This document shows, in pieces, positions 9,661 through 18,300 of a stretch of 26,309 nucleotides of DNA; the stretch's first letter is position 1; the number at the start of each line of letters is the position of its first letter. Position numbers and translations under genes: made by a program. The stretch spans positions 166,167,515 to 166,193,823 of the forward strand of contig JBOZIK010000001.1 of NCBI GenBank assembly GCA_051453625.1, given 5' to 3'. Origin of the DNA: Welwitschia mirabilis. Lineage: Eukaryota; Gnetophyta; Gnetopsida; Welwitschiales. The notes under the pieces are model-generated. The model saw only the letters and a list, made by a program, of their open reading frames with translations, was not told where the DNA came from and searched no databases.

Positions 9661-9702
9661 CCCCTCCCCCATCCCCCCACCCCCTTTTTTTTTAAAAGGG
9701 GG
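9661..9702 (-). other. G-quadruplex motif overlapping a perfect 9-bp hairpin
   Basis: On the minus strand 9684-9661 reads G5-T-G6-AT-G5-A-G4: four G runs of at least four with 1-2 nt loops, a very strong quadruplex pattern in an otherwise AT-rich region. The adjacent CCCCCTTTT (9680-9688) pairs perfectly with AAAAGGGGG (9694-9702) across a 5-T loop, sharing one C run with the quadruplex motif. The two structures would therefore compete. Confidence 0.85.
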
Positions 9703-10342
9703 TTAAGATGCCTTAATTACAACTTGGAAAATATTAAGGAAGAAAGCTAGTCTAAACATCTAGAGCAATGATTTGCATTATGTGCATTGTTGTGAAGGAA
9801 ACATTATATGAAAATCAACAAATAATTTGTCCGTTACACATACCTTCCAGGCCTATTCCACCACTTCTCCTTTGTTGTGTGTAGCTTTGTCAAAATAGCA
9901 TGTACAAGTAGCCTTTAGCTCATATTTTGGCAAGTTAAACTTCAAGATTTTTTTATTCTTCTCTATTCATCATGTGGTTAACTTTAGGTGAGGTTCACCT
10001 TCATTTTGGTTCAGCTTAACATCCCACGCCAAGCTAACAACACTTGTGAGTAATTCAGAAAGATGTGCACAAGTAGCAATGCAATCCAACCTCTACTTAG
10101 TAGGGACACATACACGCCTACAATGTGGATGACAAATTTTTCTGTTGATGATGACACTTTCGTCTACTATAACTTACACTATTGTCTCTAAGAGATTCTA
10201 GCAGCTTGCAACTTGACATTTATTCTCTTCAATTCAACTACCTTATTAATTCTTAAACTATACATATAGCCTATAGCTACAAACTCAAAGCAAAAGAATT
10301 GCAAAAAGTTTATCTAAATCTTATTGAAGAATTATGGGTGCT

Positions 10343-10418
10343 CTTGTTGGAGATTCACAATGCAAGCAAACATAAGAAAACTTGTTGGAGATTCACGATG
10401 CAAGCAAACATAAGAAAA
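10343..10418. repeat. 38-bp tandem duplication
   Basis: The units 10343-10380 and 10381-10418 both start CTTGTTGGAGATTCAC and end CATAAGAAAA. I count one mismatch (A/G after ATTCAC). This is a recent local duplication in non-coding sequence. Confidence 0.9.
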
Positions 10419-11816
10419 CTTTCTTATTCATTGAGTAAATAGTTTCTCTAGCTAAAAGCTCTAATAAGTTTGTCTCAACTAGAAAGTTGTTCAAAATTTC
10501 ACTATGTTTTTGCAAATTTCCCCTTTCTCACGTCATTAATGTAGCCTTTATTAGATATACCAATTAATTGAAATTGATGTCTGTCTTTTTTCTTTTTTGG
10601 GGATGTTACTATTCTAATCTTCCTCAAGCACTCTAGAAGTAGTGGAAAAAATTCATATGCATGCCAAAAATTGAGGTGGTGTTTTGATCCTGTCACCAAT
10701 CTTAAGTGTTACATCTCTCTTTGTGTTCCATCAACTACATGCTTAATGGGGGCACCTCGTACCAAGTTGTTTTCAACTATTAACAATTTCACATCAAATC
10801 AATTGAATTGTTCATTGAGTCAACCCAGCTTTGCTCAATTTTAATCGTCTACAAAAACACTAGATCAAGTCAACCTCATGTGCCATCAGATCAACCAAGT
10901 TCACACAACAATCAAAACTTTATACAAATCTTGCACATTTATTTACTATAGTTCAATTACATGTCTTTCACTTTGCTCCTACACTTCATACACCTCTATC
11001 TCAATCATTATCACTTGTCCTACAGTTATATGTGACTAGGAGGAAATAATTGCATATGATATACCTAGCAGAGTTTACACATTTTGCTTATTGTGATATG
11101 CAAACTTTTAATCAAATTTGTTCCATGTTTCTTAAATCTTTAATATTCTCTCTCCTGAATCTACCTTCTTGGGATTAAAGCATAAATGCTCTTTGACATA
11201 CGCATTAATCAAGTGATCTTAAGCATTAGGGCTTAACTCCCTCCCTCTTTAAATACACTTATTGAGAAGGTTAAGACTTGGCTAAAGAAAAGTCTAACTG
11301 TAAGTGGTTGCAATAAAACTAAGAGAATGTTATATTGGTGATGAGAAGGAACTACAATACCCTAAGTTCTTGGCTATACTCCAAAGTGAGTGTGGACTTT
11401 ATCTGACCCACTATAAACTGTGTTTATGTGCTTTATCATGTCATGCTTAGTTTATCTATTATCTAGTAAGATGTTATATATCAAGTCAATGTTAACTAGC
11501 ACAAAAGTTAGATTCCATTAAAAAGTGAAATTTCATACATAAATTGCAATCATTTTTACTAGATGAGTTAAATCCAATTAACCCTATTCATCTCAACTTC
11601 TAGGGTTGATTAGATAGTGCATCCTCAACTTCAAAACATTATAAACTTGTAGCCTTCTTCCATTGAATTGCAACATCTTTCATTGCTTTGATGAATTCAT
11701 TCTTCACTTAACCTTCTTCTATAATGTTGAAACCCTCTTGGTTGGCTCCTTGGACATCTTTGTTTTCTTAGCTTTATCTTCATAACGTTTGTTGAGTGAA
11801 GACTCTATGATTTATA

Positions 11817-12170
11817 TCACTTGTTGCTCAAGACAAAACATGCATTTTCTCCATCTATTTGCCAAGAGCCATTGTGTTTTTGCTTTAAGTTTATTAAACG
11901 CTCCATACAATTCTTAGTAGTGGAAAAATTCCTCTCCCTATTCTTGAAGCCTTTGTGTTGGATACCACACTTTTGGAAACAACATGAACTATCTAACCCT
12001 TCAAATTGGTAGCAATAATCTTTTCCCTTGTTCTCCAACTCATGTGATATATGGAACATATAAACATCATTTATTTGCTTTCCTCTCACCAATTCACAAT
12101 ACTTGTCGCACTCATTAGCTAAGTTGGAACATTTGATCCTAATATTGAACTCCTAGACCTTTAACGATCA
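11817..12170 (-). pseudogene. Possible coiled-coil protein remnant, family unknown
   Basis: The minus-strand frame 12092-11817 (91 residues) reads MVRGKQINDVYMFHISHELE, NKGKDYCYQFEGLDSSC, ... LINLKQKHNGSWQIDGENAC. Upstream in the same strand, without a Met, FNIRIKCSNLANECDKYCEL leads into it. The mix of charged and aliphatic residues in ELENKGKDY and ERLINLKQKHN looks like a decayed coiled coil, and the text reads more like real protein than chance. I do not recognise the family. No partner exon was found, and it could still be a fortuitous frame. Confidence 0.3.
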
Positions 12171-13721
12171 CCACATCATCCTATTATAAAACATTTGATC
12201 TATGACACATACATGCAAGAAGAACATTGCCATGAACCATTAGCAAAGCATGGAAAATGTATAGAGTTTCCAGCAACGTTCGTTAAAGTATATTTAGTCA
12301 TTCTATTAAGAATTTTCCATTAGTACGTATTTGAATTCATTAAGGTTAATAACTACTTTACTAATTAATGGTGGAGTGTGGTATAACTTACAAAATGGAT
12401 TGCCACTTGGATCCAGTATTGATAGCTTTGTCAAAGAAAATTATATTCAGCCACTAAAAACAAGGAGATGTGTTGTCTCTAGTTGAGCTTATAATTCCTT
12501 TAATATGGTGTAACAATCTACTAGTGTTTTATGTAAATCATAAGATTCCCATCTTAAGTGTCATAGAAGCAAATGGAATTTTGTAAGAAGAAACACAATT
12601 GAAAGAAAAATACAAGACATTCTGAATGAAATAAACATCACCTTTAATCATTTTTAAACCAAACACACATTCTAGAGGCTCATCTCACTTGACATGTTCA
12701 CTAGGAGGCCCGCCTTCTAGGCTTTCTCTTTAAGATCATTGGTTGGCCAAATCAAATATCTCAAATGAGACAACCAAATCTCTATGCTCAATGCGTCAAC
12801 CATGACTTCCTTTCTCTCAAGGGCCAAATGTTCTAACTCATGCCTTTTCCATAAGAGCCATACTCCTTGTATGAAAGTTAAGCACCCATTATTTTTAAGC
12901 CATTTTCTATAACTTACAAATACTTATTTGTTATTATAAACCATGACTTAACAACATACAAACAACTATAAACGTCTTTATTCTTTGGTTAGATGTCTCA
13001 ATAACCCAATCACATCTTGGCATTCTTCCTAAGATAAGGATATAGTATGTGACATATGGTACATCATTGTAATCTGTGTTCTAGCTTTACACATTCTACG
13101 AACGTAACAGTGGTATCATCACAACTATTCAAGACAAATGTTGCAAGAATTCTCTCTCAAAGAAAAAAATATTAAATGTTGCCACTTGCTAAATTATGTA
13201 TATGCACTATATCTTTGCCACCAAGTAAGATTAGAAAGAACCACCAAGATGTGCCCTAGAAATTAAATTTGCATTGTAGCAAAGTTCAAAGGACTTGCAA
13301 TGTCTAATATAGTTATTACTCCACAAAGAGAAATGGATCCGTTTCATTTGAAATCTAACTAGGATTAATGGTTGTCACCACGAAGTGCACAAATTCAATT
13401 AGTCTCTCATTCTAATGGGAAAAATGGATACACATGCAATTTTCCTTTATTCTATATGGAAGACACAACACCCACCTATAACTTAATAACAAGAAGAGAC
13501 AATTCAATTCTCTTGTCTTAGAGGATCTATTAGAAAATATTGTAAATCTTCTATTAAAGCTAAGAAGAGATCCTCCACAACCAAGTTTGACCAAGTTCTT
13601 TGACACCTTTGAAGGCAAAGCCATGGCTTGTCTAAGATCCTTTCCCTCTATGGTAGATGTAAAAACACTGAAAAAAATAGAAAGGAATATATACTAGCTT
13701 TTGCCTTTCATTTTGCTATGA

Positions 13722-13726
13722 AGCTT
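13722..13726 (+). repeat. Target site duplication AGCTT, left side
   Basis: AGCTT lies immediately before the left LTR (TGTTGAAAATGG from 13727). The same five bases lie immediately after the right LTR, at 20916-20920. Five base pairs is the usual target duplication length for plant LTR elements. Confidence 0.85.
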
Positions 13727-14322
13727 TGTTGAAAATGGTGGGACCCAAAATACCAAAAGGATTTAAATAGAACAAGGTAAAAAAACACAAATAAATATTA
13801 TAAATATAATAATTAATAAATCAAATTTACAAATTTGATAATTCAATAAATAAAGCCACTTAATAATGGTCCAGTCACATAGGCAACTTCTTTTTTAGCC
13901 ACACAGGCTCTAATTTGGCCACCAAGTCTCTTAGCCACACAACCTTTGGTTCAGCCACACATACAACTTCTTCTTAGCTACACAAGCTCTGGTTCAACCA
14001 TACAAGCAACTTCTTTTTAGCCACACAGACTCTGGTTTAGCCATCAAGGCTCTTAGCCACACATGCTATGGTTCAGCCTCATAGGCAACTTCTTCTTAGC
14101 CACACAGGCTCTTACTCTACACAATTCTCCTTGTTCTCTTCACTTCACTCCATGATGCAGTGTGTTGAAATGATTAAATAAATTCTTCTTTTAAAGCCTT
14201 CGACAGGTGTGACTTTTCATAAGGTACATAACCCTTGGTTAATTGGAACTTTGGAAATAACTTTAATTAAGTAACAATCATATAAATGTCGTTATAAAGT
14301 CACTACAGAAAGTATTCTAACA
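13727..14322 (-). repeat. LTR of the copia-type element (3' LTR in element orientation), 596 bp
   Basis: It starts TGTTGAAAATGGTGGGACCC and ends AGTATTCTAACA on the plus strand, pairing with 20341-20915. An AT-rich block (about 13795-13860) is followed by an internal array of AGCCACACAGGCTCT-like units. CAACTTC starts units at 13884, 13964, 14007 and 14086, giving spacings of 80, 43 and 79, a higher-order period of about 123 bp. Confidence 0.9.
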
Positions 14323-14439
14323 ATACTCTCATTGACTTGTGACCACATAAGATATGGACTTCTTGGGTAACATGGAACTGAGATAACAGTGAGGACATAT
14401 ATCCATAGATTCTTCACTTGACCATGAATGTCAAAGTCA

Positions 14440-14762
14440 AACCTTTTAATGACTTTCATCGAGCAAGGACTTCTCTTCTTCTTTTAACTTGTGTTGTTTC
14501 ATTATGTCCATATTTTCAATATTGAGAAATGTCGCTTCTTCTTCTTACAGCCTCTATTGTTCATTTAGAACGTCCTCTCCCAAAATGTCTATTATTGTTT
14601 CGTATTGATGCTCTTGTTTGTTTAGCTTCTCCTCTTTCGGTATCACAATTATCTTTTCATAATTGGTTGTTCAAAATTGCTTCCTTTTCTTCTAGTACCT
14701 TTAGTTTGTTTAGCTTCTCCTCTCTCATGATCTTTATTATATTTTGTATTGATTGTTCATAA
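14440..14762 (-). pseudogene. Possible copia gag zinc-knuckle remnant
   Basis: On the minus strand one frame gives EKEAILNNQL, a second gives RGEAKQTRASIRNNNRHFGR, then ISQY, a stop and KYGHNETTQVKRRREVLAR. Copia gag proteins end in a basic Arg/Gly/Asn-rich stretch followed by a C-x2-C-x4-H-x4-C knuckle often written K-Y-G-H, then charged residues. Here the basic stretch and the KYGH are present but all three Cys are missing and the frame is broken. Position next to the 3' LTR fits an element reduced to gag. This is a weak call. Confidence 0.35.
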
Positions 14763-15200
14763 ATACTCTCCCTACACGAGTTCCTTGTAACTTCATAAAC
14801 TATTCAATCACATTCAATGTATCATAGGATTCCCAGGAAGCTTTAGCATTCTGGAAATTTAGATTTGTTGTGGTTGTTGTCGCTTTACATACTGGTGAAC
14901 TCATTTTTTTTTAAATTTATTGCGGGTTGTTTTTTGGGGTACACACAATGTCACTCACATGTATAATGGTGGATCATACAGTCTTGTTAAAACAATAGCA
15001 TGCTTTTGCCTGAAATGCTAAAAGACAATTGCTCAAGTGCACAAAAGATGTGTTCATATTTTTGGTGACATACTATAGTGACAAACTCTTTAAGCCCATA
15101 TTCACAGATATTTTGCCATTAGCAATTTCCTTCAGAATCCATTAATATGCTTGAAAAGAATTAAAGTATTCCTGGGTACAAATCTGTTAATGTGTCTTTG

Positions 15201-15650
15201 TCGCTGAAAAAAGATTGAATATAATCCAGTGTCAGGGTGCTTAACAACCTTGGAATTGTCAACACTCATCTAAAACCATCCTAATATTGAGCTCCCCAGA
15301 TCTTTTAGCTTGCCTATCAATTTCCTCCTTAAGCTTCTCACGTTTCTCCATAGCCAATGGTTCTAGCCTAATAGTGCTCTCCTTGCTTGTTCATTCGAAC
15401 CCTCTAACTCAATTACCTTCTTCCAATCTGCAATAGATTCGTCAAAGTTTTCAAGCTTTTCATGGCCCTTAGCATGCTGAATTAGTGCCTTTATATACGT
15501 TGGACTTCACTCAAAAGCCTTTGTACTTTCTTTCACAATTTCTTCATATTTATTCAATTTATACTAACAAATTGCTCAATCCGTGTAGCGCATGGAACAA
15601 ACTTCGTTTGCGTCAGGATGGCCCGAAGCAATTTCCAAAGCATTGGCATA
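15201..15650 (-). pseudogene. TTC1-type tetratricopeptide repeat protein, C-terminal fragment
   Basis: TTC1 proteins are small TPR co-chaperone-like proteins conserved from plants to animals. Minus-strand reading from 15650 gives YANALEIASG, NEVCSMRYTD, YKLNKYEEIVKESTKAF, SPTYIKALIQHAKGHEKLEN, FDESIADWKKVIELEGSNEQ, then after a +1 shift LEPLAMEKREKLKEEI, then back in frame IGKLKDLGSSILG, MSVDNSKVVKHPDTGLYSIF and FQR. This follows the plant TTC1 order through the last two TPR units, the basic linker and the conserved tail (family: G-R-F-G-M-S-V-D-N-F-K...Y-S-I-S-F-Q). At least four in-frame stops and two compensating shifts make it dead. No intron interrupts it, suggesting a retrocopy. It abuts the NLR-like fragment. 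Confidence 0.82.
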
Positions 15651-16379
15651 TCAACACAGTGCCACTTCATAATCTCTAGAAGTTTTAAGTTGGGAAGCCT
15701 GCATATCTTTGTTAGATAATGCTTTATAGAAAAGTTGTAAATTAACAATTCCTGTAATGGATTATAATTGGGAGCTAGACTTTGGAGAAAAGCCTCGTAC
15801 AAGGGCAAATGTTCAAAGCCATTAACCTTCCACATCCAGTCGTCTACCACAAGTTCCCTTCTTCCTTTTAAGGTATTACGTATCCATAATGATTTCGCAG
15901 TAGACTCTTCGCTGGAGTCTACAGATGCCTCTACACATACCTCTGCAAGATTTGTGAGGCCACAAACATCCTTCATATCGATGAAGACGATGATGTGCTC
16001 TCAGTCATTCTAATGACAATGAAAGCATTCCTCATCACTTTCAAGCTCGACATCTCCTTCAAACAACTCTCTTCCATTTCATCTACAAGAAAGATAACAA
16101 ACAACTTGATCCACCTTGCCACAACAACACTTTCCCACTAGAATAGATGGTAAGGCATTCCAACCATTTCAAATGTCTCAGAGAGTAACACCCTATTTCT
16201 CATATCTATTAGAAATGTATACTTGAACAGTCTCATATTCTCAATTACAAAAGGTAGAAATTTCCATTCTAGTAACCACAACACATGCAGAAATTCGAGA
16301 TTAAGCGCAACATCTGAAGCATCTACATCACTGCCAAAGGCATTAGCAAAAATCAGTGAGAGCCCCACTTCAATTAAGC
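15650..16379 (-). pseudogene. NLR-like leucine-rich repeat fragment
   Basis: Two minus-strand frames look like leucine-rich repeat sequence of a plant disease-resistance (NLR) protein. The first (16368-16138) has NLEFLHVLWLLEWKFLPFVI and ENMRLFKY; the second (from 15976) has VCGLTNLAEVCVEASVDSSE, AKSLWIRNTLKGRREL, FEHLPLYEAFLQSLAPNYNP, LQELLIYNFSIKH and ICRLPNLKLLEIMKWHC. The L-x-x-L-x-L spacing and phrases such as RLPNLKLLEI fit the family. The frame passes into TTC1-like sequence at about 15650. A frameshift and stops lie at about 15980-16137. No P-loop or other NB-ARC motif was found. Function is lost; the family assignment is by eye. Confidence 0.6.
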
Positions 16380-16567
16380 TATTGTGATCCCACTATAGTA
16401 ATAACGTTCATCTTCAGTAACATTTGTAACCTCTTCTTTAAATGTTGTGGTCCCACTATAACAGTAACGTGAAATTTTGTAATGATGGAAATGTCTTCTT
16501 TATTGTAACGACAGTCTTTTAGGTATCCTTCTTATAACGTCTATCGTTATTGTAACGTCCGATGTCC

Positions 16568-16575
16568 TATAAATA
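16568..16575 (+). promoter_or_regulatory. TATA box of the nested element's 5' LTR
   Basis: TATAAATA, placed about 190 bp into the LTR, is conserved at 18112-18119 in the other LTR. It lies 31 bp upstream of an AATAAA at 16606-16611, giving a short TATA to poly(A)-signal distance, as expected for a small R region. Confidence 0.75.
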
Positions 16576-16605
16576 TATGGTTCATGTATTGTTTAGAAGA
16601 AATTG

Positions 16606-16611
16606 AATAAA
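16606..16611 (+). terminator. Poly(A) signal AATAAA in the 5' LTR of the nested element
   Basis: AATAAA sits within GAATTGAATAAAGATTTGG, which is identical in both LTRs (18146-18151 in the right one). Used in the right LTR, it would end the element's transcript. Confidence 0.65.
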
Positions 16612-16638
16612 GATTTGGATTCTTGTGTTTGGAGGCTA

Positions 16639-16715
16639 AGCACCCTCGAAGTGACTACTCGAGGCTAATCACCCTCGAAGTGATTAAAGGATGCCTAACC
16701 CCCTCGAAGTGGTAC
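16639..16715 (+). repeat. Three 29-bp repeats in the nested element's 5' LTR
   Basis: CCCTCGAAGTG occurs at 16643, 16672 and 16701, exactly 29 bp apart, each preceded by a GGCTAA- or GCCTAA-like phrase. The right LTR has the same three copies at 18183, 18212 and 18241, also exactly 29 bp apart. Confidence 0.9.
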
Positions 16716-16761
16716 TTACTTTTCCAATTTCTATATTTTCTTTTGTTGGGTTCGCAACATT

Positions 16762-16774
16762 TGGTATCAGAGCC
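16762..16774 (+). other. Primer binding site (tRNA-Met) of the nested element
   Basis: TGGTATCAGAGCC is complementary to the 3' end of plant initiator tRNA-Met and begins two bases after the LTR end CAACA at 16759. It primes minus-strand DNA synthesis. It is intact and runs directly into the gag start codon at 16775. Confidence 0.93.
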
Positions 16775-17377
16775 ATGGCGATGGAAATGCAAGCACAAGT
16801 AAGAATGGAGAACGACACACAGATCTTGAAGGAGACAATGAAGAGAGAGATCCATGAATCATGAGGAACCTTTGATGATAAGGTGGAGTAGTTGAAAAGC
16901 CTAATCATTGTTGTGGGTCTCAAATATGGCCAATCATTCAACCAATCCTATGCTGGGGAATTGATGAAGCTACGACAAACTTCTACAGTGTGAGAGGATC
17001 AACATCGTTTTGAGCAATTGGCCCACGAAATTACAGGGTTGACAGAGGAATCCCTTGTCGGTTACTTTGTAAGTGGGCTTAAGGAAGAGTTCAAACATGA
17101 AGTTTGCATGTTTCGACCAAACACGACAACTCAAGCAATTGGGTTAGCAAGGCTCAAAGAAGAACAATTGCTCATTCTACGCAAGAATAGTGAGGTGAAA
17201 CACACAATACCTACCTCCGATGTCTCTAGTAATGACTTAGCATTTATTCCATCACCCATCAAACTGTTGATGTCAGATGAGGTAAAAGATCCACAAAACA
17301 CCCTACAGACAGATGAAACCATACAAGCCACAAGCGACAATGTGTGCAACGAGGACTACCAGGAGAACAATGGTTAA
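16775..17377 (+). pseudogene. Gag of the nested Ty3/gypsy-type element
   Basis: The ATG at 16775 directly follows the primer site and opens a 200-codon frame ending at TAA 17375-17377. Three in-frame stops break it: TGA 16862, TAG 16889 and TGA 16991. No frameshift is needed. The N-terminus reads MAMEMQAQVRMENDTQILKE; the middle has GELMKLRQTSTV, HRFEQLAHEITGLTEESLVG, YFVSGLKEEFKHEV and TTTQAIGLARLKEEQLLILR. This is the retrotransposon gag (capsid) domain, in which G-E-L-x-K-L-x-Q-x-x-S-V and F-x-x-L-x-x-x-x-x-G-L-x-E-E are standard. No zinc knuckle follows. The surviving single frame suggests it coded until fairly late. Confidence 0.88.
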
Positions 17378-17809
17378 GACAAGGTGGCAATCAAAAACAG
17401 TTGGGACCGATGTGAAATCTCCTTTAAAAGGCTAAGCAAAAACATCAAAATCAACACACCAAGAGCAGAAAGGGATTCGCAAGTGTAGCAATCTAATCCC
17501 AAACCCTTGGAGAAGTCTAGAACATTCCTCTCAACAATATTCGAGTACATGATTCTACAATGTGAATCAAATTGAAAATAATGATGTGTAGCAGAAGCTT
17601 GGTGGACGTATCTCTGGAGAACATTAGAACAACCACGCAATTTAGGACAGAGGATGGGAGCACCTAAACAATGGCTAGAATAAGAGTGCTATGTGGATGG
17701 TAAAGAACACTGCAGTGATGAATGTTTTTTCTAGTGAAAGATTTGATCCCCACCTTCGAACACTCCTGGATTTGTGCGATAAGGATGCAGATGACGTGAC
17801 GCCTCTAAC

Positions 17810-17905
17810 AAGGTTGGGAATTGCAGGCACATGAGAATACAACCTCAAAGAAAGGTTTCCAAATTTTCAACATTGAGGACAAGGTTGTTCCGAAGCGAGA
17901 TGGAA
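17810..17905 (+). pseudogene. Scrap of the Ty3/gypsy pol C-terminus and polypurine tract
   Basis: Two overlapping frames read EYNLKERFPNF and then, after a shift, FQIFNIEDKVVPKRDG. This resembles the end of many plant gypsy polyproteins (W-E...F-P-x-F-x-L-E-D-K-V). The final bases GAAGCGAGATGGAA before the LTR at 17906 serve as a plausible, somewhat decayed polypurine tract. It suggests the element arose by deletion of the pol middle from a full-length parent. Confidence 0.5.
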
Positions 17906-18300
17906 TGTTGCAATCCCACTATAGTAATAACTTCTATCTTCATTGTAATGTACGTTTTGTAAGCTCTTCTTTAATTGTTGTGGCACCACTATAGCAGTAA
18001 TGTCTATCTTTTGTAATGATGGAAATGTCTTCTTTATTGTAACGTTTGTATTTTAGGTATCCTTCTTGTAACGTCTATCTTTATTATAACATCTCATAAG
18101 GATTGATGTCCTATAAATACATGGTGTATTATTTAGAAGAAATTGAATAAAGATTTGGATTCTTGCATTTAGAGGCTACTCACCCTCGAAGTGATTATTA
18201 CAAACTAATCACCCTCGAAGTGATTGTTGGAGGCCTGACCCCCTCGAAGTGGTCACTTCCTTTTCCATTTTTTGCATTTGCTTGTATTAGGTTCACACCA
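17906..18300 (+). repeat. 3' LTR of the nested element
   Basis: It starts TGTTGCAATCCCACTATAG and ends AGGTTCACACCA. It matches 16380-16759 throughout with many substitutions and small indels (395 against 380 bp). TATAAATA is at 18112-18119, AATAAA at 18146-18151, and the three 29-bp repeats begin near 18183, 18212 and 18241. Confidence 0.9.

Larger units (their letters stand above)
8880..13721. other. Long unassigned AT-rich region
   Basis: No protein of known family was recognised except the possible coiled-coil remnant listed separately. Short frames at 8966-9205 (plus), 10502-10699 (minus) and 13412-13624 (minus) are open but carry nothing recognisable and could be chance. The region holds a G-rich/hairpin motif at 9661-9702 and a 38-bp tandem duplication at 10343-10418. 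The right end is the insertion site of the copia element. Confidence 0.5.
16380..16759 (+). repeat. 5' LTR of the nested element
   Basis: It starts TATTGTGATCCCACTATAG (the expected TG start mutated to TA; the partner has TGTTGCAATCCC) and ends GGGTTCGCAACA. It includes a TATA box, a poly(A) signal and three 29-bp repeats near its right end. The partner is 17906-18300. Confidence 0.9.
16380..18300 (+). mobile_element. Nested gag-only LTR element (TR-GAG-like, Ty3/gypsy)
   Basis: Both LTRs (380 and 395 bp) are present in direct orientation. The left LTR is followed two bases later by a perfect tRNA-Met primer site TGGTATCAGAGCC (16762-16774), then a gag reading frame, then about 430 bp of non-coding sequence, a degenerate scrap of the pol end and a purine-rich GAAGCGAGATGGAA just before the right LTR. 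The whole element is only 1.92 kb. This fits the published plant class of terminal-repeat retrotransposons with a GAG domain only (TR-GAG), which are mobilised by helper elements; a plain internal deletion of a full-length gypsy element is the alternative. Possible target duplication TAAGC/AAAGT is poor. It lies on the strand opposite to the surrounding copia element. Confidence 0.82.

Noticed and set aside
13884-14110. CRISPR-like array
   Set aside because: The units are degenerate, adjacent and lie inside an LTR of a plant retroelement; there are no regular unique spacers.
14529-14762. Plus-strand Leu/Ser/Phe-rich frame, possibly a membrane peptide
   Set aside because: Such composition is what the complement of A-rich coding-like sequence gives; the opposite strand has the better gag-like reading.
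16762-16774. A tRNA gene, suggested by tRNA-Met complementarity
   Set aside because: Only the 13-nt primer site is present; there is no cloverleaf.
16655-17349. Minus-strand frames at 16655-16941 and 17131-17349
   Set aside because: They are shadows of the nested element's LTR end and gag, which read well on the plus strand.
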